Positions 1 through 6,957 are shown, numbered from the stretch's first letter. The stretch: DNA of 14,102 nt from DATLNF01 sp046590575 (GCA_046590575.1 JBKJUS010000100.1:1-14102); one strand, 5' to 3'. Made by a program: numbers and translations. The notes: generated by a model not told the origin, from the letters alone.

Positions 1-41
1 GCTGCTTCAACTACACCGGGCCGATCAAGCAACTCTCCTGA
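1..41 (+). CDS. C-terminal tail of an upstream gene (partial)
   Basis: Reading from base 3, twelve codons run to a TGA at 39-41 and give CFNYTGPIKQLS. Eleven of the twelve third positions are G or C, whereas the other frame that stays open (bases 2-46) has poor GC3, so this frame is the likely real one. The tail resembles the CFNCN-(x)-(A/I)-GQL region of the HNH-type recombination endonuclease VII family. I recall a member of that family lying near the proteasome genes in some actinobacteria, but the match is short and the family's second cysteine would be a tyrosine here. The identity is a guess; that a coding region ends here is fairly likely. Confidence 0.45.
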   Translation, partial: CFNYTGPIKQLS

Positions 42-94
42 TCTGACTTCGATCGCCCTGTCGCGCCCACGCCATGCGGTGACCGCGGGCGAGA

Positions 95-107
95 TACCGT
101 GGGGCGA
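95..107 (+). promoter_or_regulatory. Putative leaderless promoter of pafA
   Basis: TACCGT at 95-100 fits the actinobacterial TANNNT -10 consensus. Six bases (GGGGCG) separate it from the pafA ATG at 107, so transcription starting about 7 nt downstream would begin on the start codon. No AGGAGG-like ribosome site precedes the ATG. No clear -35 is visible at the expected distance. Confidence 0.5.
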
Positions 108-1465
108 TGGACCGCCGAATCTTTGGCATCGAGAACGAGTACGGCGTCACGTGCACCTTCAAGGGCCAGCGGCGGCTCTCCCCTGATGAGGTCGCTCGCT
201 ATCTGTTCCGACGGGTCGTCTCCTGGGGGCGGAGCAGCAACGTCTTTCTCGAGAACGGCGCGCGCCTCTACCTCGACGTCGGGAGTCATCCGGAGTACGC
301 CACGCCCGAGTGCGACTCGCTGATCGACCTCGTCACCCACGACAAGGCGGGTGAGCGCATCCTCGAGTCGTTGCTGGCCTCGGCCGAGCAGCGTCTGCAC
401 GAGGAGGGGATCGCCGGGCAGATCTACCTGTTCAAGAACAACACAGACTCGGCCGGCAACTCCTACGGCTGCCATGAGAACTATTTGGTGAGCCGGCATG
501 GCGAGTTCAGCCGGCTCGCCGACGTGCTGATCCCGTTCCTTGTCACGCGCCAGATCCTCTGCGGTGCCGGCAAGGTGCTGCAGACGCCGCGGGGAGCCGT
601 CTATTGCGTCAGCCAACGGGCCGAGCACATCTGGGAGGGGGTGTCGTCGGCGACCACCCGGTCGCGACCGATCATCAACACCCGCGACGAGCCACACGCT
701 GACGCGGAGCGCTTCCGCCGGCTGCACGTCATCGTCGGTGACTCGAACATGAACGAGGTGACCGCCCTGCTCAAGGTCGGTACGACGGACCTGGTGCTGC
801 GGATGATCGAGGCGGGTGTCGTCATGCGCGACCTCACCTTGGAGAACCCGATCCGCGCGATCCGCGAGGTGAGCCACGACATCACCTGTCGGCGACGGGT
901 CAAGTTGGCCAACGGACGTGAGGCGAGTGCGCTGGAGATCCAGCATGAGTACCACGCGAAGGCGCGGGACTTCGTCACCCGGCGGGGGAGTGATCCACTC
1001 GCCGAGCGCGTTCTCGACCTGTGGGGTCGCACACTCACCGCGATCGAGACTGGCGACCTCGACATCGTCGGCCGCGAAGTTGACTGGGTCAGCAAGTACT
1101 TGATGATCGAGCGATACCGGGCCAAGCACTCGCTGCCTCTGTCCGCGCCACGCATCGCTCTGCTCGACCTGGCTTACCACGATGTCAACCGCGATCGTGG
1201 CCTCTACTACCTGCTCGAACGCCGGGGCGCTGTCGAGCGGGTGACCGACGACGCGACGATCGCAAAGGCGATGGACACGCCGCCGCAGACCACCCGGGCG
1301 CGGCTGCGCGGGGAGTTCATTGCCAAGGCCAAGGAGAAGCGTCGCGACTTCACCGTCGACTGGGTGCATCTGAAGCTCAACGACCAGGCCCAGCGCACAG
1401 TCCTGTGCAAGGACCCCTTCAAGTCGGTCGACGACCGGGTGGAGAAGCTCATCGCCAGCATGTGA
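107..1465 (+). CDS. pafA: Pup--protein ligase PafA
   Basis: PafA uses ATP to phosphorylate the C-terminal glutamate of Pup (prokaryotic ubiquitin-like protein). It then forms an isopeptide bond with a lysine of a target protein, marking it for the Mpa/ARC-proteasome. The protein has 452 residues, the same length as the M. tuberculosis enzyme. The N-terminal FGIENEYG motif (residues 6-13) carries the metal-binding Glu9, and D57 in LYLDVGSHPEYATPEC matches the catalytic base loop of the carboxylate-amine ligase fold. The C-terminal part, with a conserved DPF segment near residue 436, is complete. The start is fixed by the MDRRIFGIENEYG beginning and a -10 hexamer 6 nt upstream. Pup, Dop and the proteasome subunits are expected just to the left. 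The gene is convergent with the DUF3866 gene. Confidence 0.97.
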   Translation: MDRRIFGIENEYGVTCTFKGQRRLSPDEVARYLFRRVVSWGRSSNVFLENGARLYLDVGSHPEYATPECDSLIDLVTHDKAGERILESLLASAEQRLHEEGIAGQIYLFKNNTDSAGNSYGCHENYLVSRHGEFSRLADVLIPFLVTRQILCGAGKVLQTPRGAVYCVSQRAEHIWEGVSSATTRSRPIINTRDEPHADAERFRRLHVIVGDSNMNEVTALLKVGTTDLVLRMIEAGVVMRDLTLENPIRAIREVSHDITCRRRVKLANGREASALEIQHEYHAKARDFVTRRGSDPLAERVLDLWGRTLTAIETGDLDIVGREVDWVSKYLMIERYRAKHSLPLSAPRIALLDLAYHDVNRDRGLYYLLERRGAVERVTDDATIAKAMDTPPQTTRARLRGEFIAKAKEKRRDFTVDWVHLKLNDQAQRTVLCKDPFKSVDDRVEKLIASM

Positions 1466-1488
1466 GGCTCAGCTGCCGTTGCGCGCTG

Positions 1489-2553
1489 CTACCCGGCGGC
1501 GTGGCGACCGGCGGCGGCGGCGGCGAGGAAGTAGGCCGGGTCGTCATCGAGCCTGCGGTTCATCGTCGACATGGTGAAGCTGCTGGCGCGCAGCGCTTCC
1601 AGAAGACCCTCGGTGGTCACTCGGATGAGGTTGTGGCGGTCGGCGATCCCTGACTCGGTCAGGTCGCGACCCACTTCGCCGGCGAGGGGTTCGTCTAGGG
1701 TCGGCACGACGACATCGGCTCGGGCGAGAGCGACGCGGCCGTACGCCGTCCGGCTGTGGTGGGAGATGCCCCGATGGCGCTCCCGCGGGTCTGCGTCGGA
1801 GATGCGCAGGGATGCGATCGGGCGCCCGTCCAGCGCGGCAGCGGCGTTCACCGCGTCACCTGCTGCAACTCCGGAGAACCCCCAGGGCGTACCGACGCCG
1901 AGATTGCCTGGGCCCTGGGTCACCACGACAACATCTGCTCCGAGGACGACCTGAGCAGCCAGCAGCCCTGAGTGCAAGGTCACCGCTTCGAGGTCGCCGC
2001 CGAAGGACTGTCCCGCCGTCACCGTCCCGACCAGGGCACCTGCCGCGTTGAGCTCGGCAACCGAGCGAGAGAACCACAGCGGCAGCGACCCGCCGTCCGT
2101 CATCACGTAGGCGATCCGCGCCTCTGGTCTGGTCAGCAGCAGGCCGACGACAATCGCCGGCAGCGCCGAGTGGAGATCGGCCACGACGACCGGCAAGCCG
2201 TCGAGGGAGATGGCATCGGCGAGTGCCGCGCGATGCGGCGAGTCCTCCTCGTCGACGCCGAGGACGGTGGCCTGCAGGGGCGTGTAGCGCGCCTTGACCA
2301 GGTGTCCGGGACCTACCCGGTCCGCTGGCAGCCGGTCCAAGTCCGCAACCACCAGGTGGTAGCCACCCGTGCCCAGGCCGAGGTCGACCGCCGTCGTGTT
2401 GAGAAGAACCTCGTCCCCGACCTCAGGTACGCCGACGAGCGCCGGGTAGGCCAGTGCCCGACCTGGCGCCTCGTCGACCGTCACGTCGAGCTCGACCGCG
2501 CCCGGCCACGACCGTCGTACGCCGGTCACTGTGCCGCGCCGCATCCGGATCAC
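1489..2553 (-). CDS. DUF3866 family protein
   Basis: This 354-residue protein matches the DUF3866 family, which is common in actinobacteria and some Firmicutes and has no established function. It has no signal peptide or membrane span. Glycine-rich conserved segments include AYVMTDGGSLP (148-158), VVVTQGPGNLGVGTPWGFSG (209-228) and RHRGISHHSRTAYGR (259-273); the His/Ser/Arg-rich last one looks like a possible active or ligand site. I chose the GTG at 2553 because it restores the MIRxRRGTV beginning usual for the family. The reading frame stays open to 2850 but that upstream part overlaps the FKBP gene antisense. An ATG at 2544 is the alternative. It is the only minus-strand gene here, ending 23 bp from the pafA stop and diverging from the FKBP gene. 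The family call is firm; no function is proposed. Confidence 0.88.
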   Translation of the reverse strand: MIRMRRGTVTGVRRSWPGAVELDVTVDEAPGRALAYPALVGVPEVGDEVLLNTTAVDLGLGTGGYHLVVADLDRLPADRVGPGHLVKARYTPLQATVLGVDEEDSPHRAALADAISLDGLPVVVADLHSALPAIVVGLLLTRPEARIAYVMTDGGSLPLWFSRSVAELNAAGALVGTVTAGQSFGGDLEAVTLHSGLLAAQVVLGADVVVVTQGPGNLGVGTPWGFSGVAAGDAVNAAAALDGRPIASLRISDADPRERHRGISHHSRTAYGRVALARADVVVPTLDEPLAGEVGRDLTESGIADRHNLIRVTTEGLLEALRASSFTMSTMNRRLDDDPAYFLAAAAAGRHAAG

Positions 2554-2566
2554 GGGTCGGAGGGTA
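2553..2566 (-). promoter_or_regulatory. Putative near-leaderless promoter of the DUF3866 gene
   Basis: On the minus strand TACCCT (2566-2561) is followed by seven bases and then the GTG start at 2553. No Shine-Dalgarno sequence lies between them. The hexamer overlaps the plus-strand hexamer proposed for the FKBP gene. Confidence 0.4.
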
Positions 2567-2602
2567 GCCTTTGCCGGTCCCGTCCGACCCTGTACAAGGA
2601 GG
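2565..2602 (+). promoter_or_regulatory. Putative -10 and strong ribosome site of the FKBP gene
   Basis: TAGCCT at 2565-2570 fits TANNNT and would place the transcript start near 2577, giving a leader of about 32 nt. A strong AAGGAGG ribosome-binding site at 2596-2602 sits six bases before the GTG at 2609. This site decides the start of the lipoprotein against the upstream in-frame ATG at 2531. Confidence 0.5.
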
Positions 2603-2608
2603 CCCGCC

Positions 2609-3118
2609 GTGCGCCGCCTGGCCGCACTCTCGCTCACCGTCGCCCTCCTGCTCACCGGATGCGGCGACGACGCCTCCGACATCTCCTCGCGCGACGAGCC
2701 GACCGGCTCTGCTAGCGACGGCTCCTCCGCCACCAACAACTTGGACCTGACCATGAAGCCCACCGTCACAATTCCCGCCGATGCCGCTCCCACGACGCTC
2801 AAGATCGACGACCTGGTCGTCGGCGACGGCGCCACGGCCGAGTCGGGCAAGCCGATCTCCGTGCAGTACGTCGGGGTCTCCTACTCGACCGGCAAGCAGT
2901 TCGACGCGTCCTGGGACTCCGGGCAGCCCTTCCCGTTCACGCTCGGCGCCGGCAAGGTCATCCAGGGCTGGGACGAAGGCATAGTCGGGATGAAGGTCGG
3001 CGGCCGTCGCCAGCTGACCATCCCCCCGGACAAGGCTTACGGCGCCCAAGGCTTCCCCCCGGTGATCGCCCCCAACGAGACCCTCGTCTTCGTCGTCGAC
3101 CTGCTGAAGGTCGGCTAG
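2609..3118 (+). CDS. FKBP-type peptidyl-prolyl isomerase lipoprotein
   Basis: This is a predicted exported prolyl cis-trans isomerase of 169 residues. It opens with a classic lipoprotein signal peptide: two arginines, a hydrophobic stretch and the lipobox LLTGC with Cys18 as the lipidated residue. A Ser/Thr/Asp-rich linker (about 19-60) is followed by one FKBP domain (about 62-169). FKBP hallmarks are VQYVG (86-90), FDASW (98-102), VIQGWDEG (117-124), the VGGRRQLTIPPDKAYG block (130-145) and the closing VFVVDLL. It should act on the outer face of the membrane, folding exported proteins. The GTG start is chosen for the AAGGAGG site and the signal peptide; an upstream start at 2531 would bury both. 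It probably heads the transcript running into pafB, whose start lies 28 bp after its stop. Confidence 0.93.
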   Translation: MRRLAALSLTVALLLTGCGDDASDISSRDEPTGSASDGSSATNNLDLTMKPTVTIPADAAPTTLKIDDLVVGDGATAESGKPISVQYVGVSYSTGKQFDASWDSGQPFPFTLGAGKVIQGWDEGIVGMKVGGRRQLTIPPDKAYGAQGFPPVIAPNETLVFVVDLLKVG

Positions 3119-3146
3119 CCGGCCTGCGCGGGTCCGAAGGGTAGCC

Positions 3147-4112
3147 ATGTCGCAGCGCAAGCTCGAACGGTTGATGAACCTCCTGATCATGCTGCTGACG
3201 GCCCGTCGGCCGTTGACGGTGGAGGAGATCCGCACGCTGCACCCGGCCTACGACCAGGCTGACAGTGAGGCGTTTCGCCGGATGTTCGAGCGGGACAAGG
3301 ATGAGCTGCGCGACCTCGGCGTGCCGTTGGAGACGGCGTACGTCGACGCCTGGGAGGTCGACCTGGGCTACATCGTGCGACGCACCGCCTATGAGATGCC
3401 GGAGATCTCCCTGGAGCCGGACGAGGCAGCGGCGGTTGCTCTGGCCGCGCGTCTCTGGCAGTCGGCGGGGCTCGCCGACGCCAGCCGGTCGGCTCTCCTC
3501 AAGCTCCGGGCGGCCGGGGTGGACGCGGAGGCGGTGGATGTCGCCGGAGTCGAGCCGCGCGTGGAGAGCGCGGACGTGGCGTTCGAGCCGGTGCTGACTG
3601 CCACCCGGGCGCGGCAGCCCATCGCCTTCGACTATCGGACCGGCGGGGTCGGTGCGCCGGCCCGTCGCACGCTGGAGCCCTGGGGTGTGGTGCACCGGCG
3701 TGGCCGCTGGTACGTCGTCGGTCACGACCGCGATCGAGCGGCCACCCGGGTATTCCGCCTCTCCCGGATCGTCGGCGAGGTGGAGACCGTCGGCACCATC
3801 GGTGAGGTCTCGGTGCCTGAGGGCCTCGACCTCGCGGCCCAGGTCGCGGAGCTCGAAGCCGATCCGGGCGGTGGGCACGCCGTGGTGCGGCTGCGGTCCG
3901 GAACGTCCTGGGAGCTGCGGCGGACGGCCACTGCGTGCGCCGAAGGCCCGGCCGGGTGGGAGCAATGCGACGTGCCCATGGGTGACGTCGACCGCCTCGC
4001 GGACGCCGTGGTCGGGCACGGACCGGACGTTGTCGTGGTAGCCCCTGCAGCACTCGTCGACGCTGTCGTGTCGCGGCTGCGAGTGCTCACCGGCGCGGCG
4101 GCCAGCGCGTGA
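3147..4112 (+). CDS. pafB: WYL-domain transcriptional regulator PafB
   Basis: PafB pairs with PafC to form the PafBC activator of the LexA-independent DNA-damage response in actinobacteria, controlling recA and many repair genes. The name reflects linkage to pafA, not a direct role in pupylation. The 321-residue protein opens with a winged-helix region (residues 1-80: SQRKLERLMNLL, then EAFRRMFERDKDELRDLGVPL). A WYL domain follows (about 145-210), but its signature reads WYV at 188-190. A C-terminal WCX region ends near 315. The conserved RVFRLSRI segment (201-208) is present; WYL domains are thought to bind single-stranded nucleic acid as the damage signal. A GAAGGG ribosome site at 3136-3141 supports the ATG. 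The stop overlaps the pafC start. Confidence 0.95.
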   Translation: MSQRKLERLMNLLIMLLTARRPLTVEEIRTLHPAYDQADSEAFRRMFERDKDELRDLGVPLETAYVDAWEVDLGYIVRRTAYEMPEISLEPDEAAAVALAARLWQSAGLADASRSALLKLRAAGVDAEAVDVAGVEPRVESADVAFEPVLTATRARQPIAFDYRTGGVGAPARRTLEPWGVVHRRGRWYVVGHDRDRAATRVFRLSRIVGEVETVGTIGEVSVPEGLDLAAQVAELEADPGGGHAVVRLRSGTSWELRRTATACAEGPAGWEQCDVPMGDVDRLADAVVGHGPDVVVVAPAALVDAVVSRLRVLTGAAASA

Positions 4113-5080
4113 CGTCGGCCACCCCCCGGCTCGCCCGGCTGCTCAACTTGGTGCCCTACCTAGCGGCCCGGCCGGGAGTGACCGTGGGCGAGGTGACGGA
4201 GCTCTTCGGCATCAACGAGGACGAGCTTCGCAAGGACCTCGACCTGCTCTTTGTGTGCGGTCTGCCCGGGTACGACCCGGGCGACCTCATCGAGGTCAGC
4301 TACTCCGGGGACCGGATCACTCTCACCAACGCAGCGGGCATCGGTCGGCCGTTGCGCCTGTCGCCGGACGAGGCGCTGGCACTTCTGGTGGCAGCCCGCA
4401 GCCTGGCTGCGGTACCCGGTTTGGCGGAGCGCGACTCCCTCGACCGGGCGCTGGTGAAACTGCAGCGGGCCTGCGCCCCGGCAGTGGCTGACGCCGCCGG
4501 TATCGCGGTCCAGGTCGAGCCGGAGGGTGAGACGCTCGCCATCCTCCGGGAAGCGTTGCGGGGTACCCGTCGGGTGCACCTGGTGTACCACTCGGCCGCC
4601 CGTGACGAAGTCACCGAGCGTGACGTCGATCCGATGCGCGTGATGATGGTCGACGGTTGGTGGTACCTCGAAGGCTGGTGCCGGCGCGTCGAGGACGTCC
4701 GGCTCTTCCGGCTCGACCGGGTCGTCGAGGTGGCCCTCCTCGACGTCGCGGCCGAAGTGCCGGCCCAAGCTGCTCCGCGGGACCTCGCCGGCGGACTCTT
4801 CCGACCTTCCGCCGACCACGCGCTGGTCGTCATCGACGTGGGTCCCGGTGCCAGGTGGGTGGCCGACTACTACCCATGCGAGGCGACCGACGAGCTGGAC
4901 GACCCAGCGGGTTGGCTGCGGCTTTCCCTGCGGGTGGCCGACCCGGCGTGGCTGATCCGCCTGGTACTGCGCCTCGGGCCACAGGCCCGGGTCGTAGCGC
5001 CGGCTGCTCTCGTGGCGGACGTGCGGACGCGGGCTGAGCAGGCGCTTGCGGCGTACGCCTCGCCGAGCCCGCCTGACTAG
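4109..5080 (+). CDS. pafC: WYL-domain transcriptional regulator PafC
   Basis: This is the partner subunit of PafB in the PafBC DNA-damage response activator. Of its 323 residues, 1-55 form a winged-helix DNA-binding region (PRLARLLNLVPYLAARPGVT, then DELRKDLDLLFVCGLPGY). The WYL domain spans about 145-210, with a textbook WYL at 185-187 and RLFRLDRV at 198-205. A WCX extension lies at about 235-315. The GTG start overlaps the pafB stop in a GTGA tetranucleotide and has no strong ribosome site of its own, which implies translational coupling and 1:1 production. Separate pafB and pafC genes are usual; some actinobacteria have a fused PafBC, so this window shows the split form. Confidence 0.95.
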   Translation: MTSATPRLARLLNLVPYLAARPGVTVGEVTELFGINEDELRKDLDLLFVCGLPGYDPGDLIEVSYSGDRITLTNAAGIGRPLRLSPDEALALLVAARSLAAVPGLAERDSLDRALVKLQRACAPAVADAAGIAVQVEPEGETLAILREALRGTRRVHLVYHSAARDEVTERDVDPMRVMMVDGWWYLEGWCRRVEDVRLFRLDRVVEVALLDVAAEVPAQAAPRDLAGGLFRPSADHALVVIDVGPGARWVADYYPCEATDELDDPAGWLRLSLRVADPAWLIRLVLRLGPQARVVAPAALVADVRTRAEQALAAYASPSPPD

Positions 5081-5156
5081 TCCCTCCAGGCGGCCCTGGA
5101 TACCACCCGCCGAGGTAGTCAAGGGACACGGGGTGGCTGCCGACGCATGAGGTATC

Positions 5157-5175
5157 GCTCGAGCGGCAGTCGAGC
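5157..5175. repeat. Short inverted repeat upstream of the zinc-ribbon gene
   Basis: GCTCGA (5157-5162) and TCGAGC (5170-5175) flank a 7-nt spacer. Within this lies a perfect 10-bp palindrome CGCTCGAGCG at 5156-5165. The repeat ends 5 bp before the ribosome site at 5181-5187, so it could be an operator or a leader hairpin. At this size it may also be chance in GC-rich DNA. Confidence 0.3.
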
Positions 5176-5195
5176 CCGTCGGAAGGACCCGGCAC

Positions 5196-5528
5196 ATGAC
5201 CACCATCAAGGCTTCCTGCCCGGACTGCGGCGAGGTCGAGCTGACTGCGGGCGACGTGCTGCTGATGGTGTGCAACCACGCGCCGCAGTCCTACTACACG
5301 TTCCAGTGCACCCAGTGCCACGTGGACATCCGCAAGCCGGCCGACGACCACGTCGTCTCGCTCCTGCTCTCCGGTGGCGTCCAGGCTGTGGTCTGGGAGC
5401 TCCCCGCGGAAGCCCTCGAAGCACATGACGGACCGTCCATCTGCTACGACGACGTCCTGGACTTCGCCCTGCGGGTCTCCCGCACCGACTTCCTGGCGTC
5501 TTTCGCCGGCGCCGGAGCGACCAACTAG
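5196..5528 (+). CDS. Small zinc-ribbon protein, function unknown
   Basis: This 110-residue protein has an N-terminal zinc ribbon: C8-x2-C11 and C38-x2-C41, with an additional Cys26 and His28 between. The remaining 65 residues have no recognisable motif, are mildly acidic and contain no membrane segment. The protein is probably cytoplasmic and may bind nucleic acid or a protein partner through the zinc site. A good GGAAGGA ribosome site (5181-5187) lies 8 nt before the ATG. It follows pafC after 115 bp of non-coding DNA, so it may have its own promoter. I recall similar unnamed proteins in actinobacteria but cannot assign a role. That it is a gene is well supported by codon bias and the ribosome site. 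Confidence 0.82.
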   Translation: MTTIKASCPDCGEVELTAGDVLLMVCNHAPQSYYTFQCTQCHVDIRKPADDHVVSLLLSGGVQAVVWELPAEALEAHDGPSICYDDVLDFALRVSRTDFLASFAGAGATN

Positions 5529-5533
5529 GTCGG

Positions 5534-5546
5534 TACGATGCGGATA
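5534..5546 (+). promoter_or_regulatory. Putative leaderless promoter of the 66-residue membrane protein
   Basis: TACGAT at 5534-5539 fits TANNNT and is followed by exactly six bases before the ATG at 5546. No Shine-Dalgarno sequence is present. The element lies only a few bases after the stop of the preceding gene. Confidence 0.5.
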
Positions 5547-5746
5547 TGTCCGCTGCCGCCGTTCTCGCCCTGGTGACAGGGTTCGTCGGGCTGGTCGTGC
5601 TCGCGGTCATGAGCGTGACACTCTTCGGCCAGGTCAAGTCCCTCGGACGGACCGTGGCCAGGTCGAGTGACCGGCTGGACGCGGCCGGCAGCCCGCCGTC
5701 GAAGCCGCGTGAATCCGTTGGCCCCGATCAGACGAATGATGAGTGA
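5546..5746 (+). CDS. Small single-span membrane protein
   Basis: This is a 66-residue protein of unknown function. Residues 4-26 form one hydrophobic, glycine- and valine-rich membrane helix. An LFG turn (26-28) follows, then a basic amphipathic stretch (QVKSLGRTVARSSDRL, 29-44) and a polar, Pro-rich tail that should be cytoplasmic. This helix-FG-amphipathic helix plan recalls TatA, encoded just downstream, and both proteins contain SLGR after the FG. However, the span is longer than the short TatA helix and the family's KR(L/M)P segment is absent. It sits 17 bp after the zinc-ribbon gene with a TANNNT hexamer and no ribosome site, so translation is probably leaderless. Reality as a gene is likely; any role in protein export is only a suggestion. 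Confidence 0.75.
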   Translation: MSAAAVLALVTGFVGLVVLAVMSVTLFGQVKSLGRTVARSSDRLDAAGSPPSKPRESVGPDQTNDE

Positions 5747-5787
5747 CCGCGGCGCCCGTTTAGAGATTCCGGCCCACCGCTGCGGCG

Positions 5788-5814
5788 TACACTTCACCTG
5801 ACTTCAACGAAGGG
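5788..5814 (+). promoter_or_regulatory. Putative tatA promoter -10 and ribosome site
   Basis: TACACT at 5788-5793 fits the -10 consensus and predicts a start near 5800. A GAAGGG ribosome site at 5809-5814 lies 6 nt before the tatA ATG. Unlike its upstream neighbour, tatA should therefore have a short leader. The -35 region is weak. Confidence 0.45.
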
Positions 5815-5820
5815 TCCATC

Positions 5821-6036
5821 ATGCCTAGCCTCGGCGCACCTGAGCTGCTCATCGTCCTCGTCGTCTTCATGGTGCTCTTCGGTGCCAAGCGGATGCCCGA
5901 CGCGGCGCGCTCACTCGGCCGCTCACTGCGCATCTTCAAGGCCGAGACCAAGGGCCTGCGCGATGAGGACGGCGACGGTTTCGATGACAAGACCGGGAAG
6001 CCGATGCCGGCCACCACCCGCGACGCGAGCGAGTAA
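5821..6036 (+). CDS. tatA: Sec-independent translocase subunit TatA
   Basis: TatA oligomerises around TatC to move folded proteins with twin-arginine signals across the membrane. The 71-residue protein shows the family plan. The short N-terminal helix is APELLIVLVVFMVLF (6-20), with the polar Glu8. The FGAKRMP hinge is at 20-26. The amphipathic helix is DAARSLGRSLRIFKAE (27-42), followed by a charged cytoplasmic tail. The tail contains DEDGDGFDD, spaced like a calcium-binding DxDxDG loop, which is not a usual TatA feature. A GAAGGG ribosome site supports the ATG. tatC follows after 24 bp, probably in the same transcript. No tatB is in the window; in actinobacteria it is usually elsewhere. Confidence 0.95.
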   Translation: MPSLGAPELLIVLVVFMVLFGAKRMPDAARSLGRSLRIFKAETKGLRDEDGDGFDDKTGKPMPATTRDASE

Positions 6037-6060
6037 CTACCGAGAGACCACGGCACGCCC

Positions 6061-6924
6061 GTGGCCACCACCATGGGGCGACTTCCCGGCAGGCGCGCGG
6101 CGGGGGTAGCCGTCGAAGACTCGCGGATGACGCTTTTCGAGCATCTCACCGAGCTTCGCACTCGCCTGTTCAAGGCATCCCTGTCTTTGGTCATCGCGTT
6201 CTCGCTGATGGTCAGCGTGCTCTACGACCCGATCTTCCGGATCCTCACCCGGCCCTACTGCAACCTGCCGGCCGACTTGCGCGGCGGGAGTGCTACGGGC
6301 GACTGCTCCCTCATTACGCTCGGGGTGGCAGAGCCATTTCTCCTGCGCCTGCGGGTTGCGCTGATCTGCTCCGTCCTGATCGCGGCGCCGTTCTGGCTCT
6401 ACCAGCTGTGGGCGTTCATCACCCCGGGCCTACACGCGAAGGAGAAGCGCTTCGCGGTCCCCTTCGTGGCCTGCTCAACGTTCCTTTTCGTCATCGGCTC
6501 GCTCTTTGCCTACTTCACGCTCGACCGTGGCTTGAACTTCCTGCTCAGCTTCGGTGGCGACCAGATCACGACGTTCCTCCAGGCCGATCGCTACCTCAAC
6601 TACGTCATCTTCGTGCTGCTCGCCTTCGGCTTCAGCTTCCAGTTTCCACTGCTGCTGGTCTTCTTGGAGCTCGTGGGTGTCGTCGACGACATCAAGCTGC
6701 GGCGCTGGCGCCGCGGCATGATCTTCGGCATCGCGGTCTTCACCGCACTGATCACGCCGTCCCAGGACCCGTTCACCTTCGCCGCGATGGCGCTGCCCAT
6801 GTGGTTCTTCTACGAGATTGTCGTCGTCTACGCGCGAATCCGCGGGAAGTCCCGGCGACGACGCGCTCTCGAGAATCCGGTCAATACCTGGGCCGACGAC
6901 GAGACGTCGCCCATCGACGCCTGA
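6061..6924 (+). CDS. tatC: Sec-independent translocase subunit TatC
   Basis: TatC is the polytopic receptor that binds twin-arginine signal peptides. It has 287 residues from the GTG chosen here and about six membrane helices. Family landmarks are MTLFEHLTELRTRL at the cytoplasmic N-terminus (23-36), AEPFLLRLRVAL with conserved Glu91, FWLYQLWAFITPGLHAKEKR (111-130), and TPSQDP (232-237) before the last helices. Cys67 and Cys82 lie in the first external loop and could form a disulfide. A basic tail (RGKSRRRR) is cytoplasmic. The start is uncertain: GTG 6061, ATG 6073 and ATG 6127 are all in frame without a good ribosome site. I favour an upstream start because actinobacterial TatC proteins usually have residues before the EHLxELR motif. 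Confidence 0.95.
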   Translation: MATTMGRLPGRRAAGVAVEDSRMTLFEHLTELRTRLFKASLSLVIAFSLMVSVLYDPIFRILTRPYCNLPADLRGGSATGDCSLITLGVAEPFLLRLRVALICSVLIAAPFWLYQLWAFITPGLHAKEKRFAVPFVACSTFLFVIGSLFAYFTLDRGLNFLLSFGGDQITTFLQADRYLNYVIFVLLAFGFSFQFPLLLVFLELVGVVDDIKLRRWRRGMIFGIAVFTALITPSQDPFTFAAMALPMWFFYEIVVVYARIRGKSRRRRALENPVNTWADDETSPIDA

Positions 6925-6944
6925 AGGCTCGAGTCGGCTGCGGG

Positions 6945-6957
6945 TAGCGTGCCGTCA
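6945..6957 (+). promoter_or_regulatory. Putative leaderless promoter of the lipid kinase gene
   Basis: TAGCGT at 6945-6950 fits TANNNT and is followed by six bases before the ATG at 6957. No ribosome site is visible. CTGAAG at 6921-6926, overlapping the tatC stop, could serve as a weak -35 with an 18-nt spacer. Confidence 0.5.

Noticed and set aside
11..1369. A 452-codon minus-strand frame opposite pafA
   Set aside because: The translation is low-complexity (Arg/Val/Asp-rich) and PafA on the other strand is unmistakable, so this is a shadow.
2554..2850. N-terminal extension of the DUF3866 frame up to 2850
   Set aside because: The extra residues are not like the family and lie antisense to the FKBP gene. 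The family-typical beginning is at the GTG at 2553.
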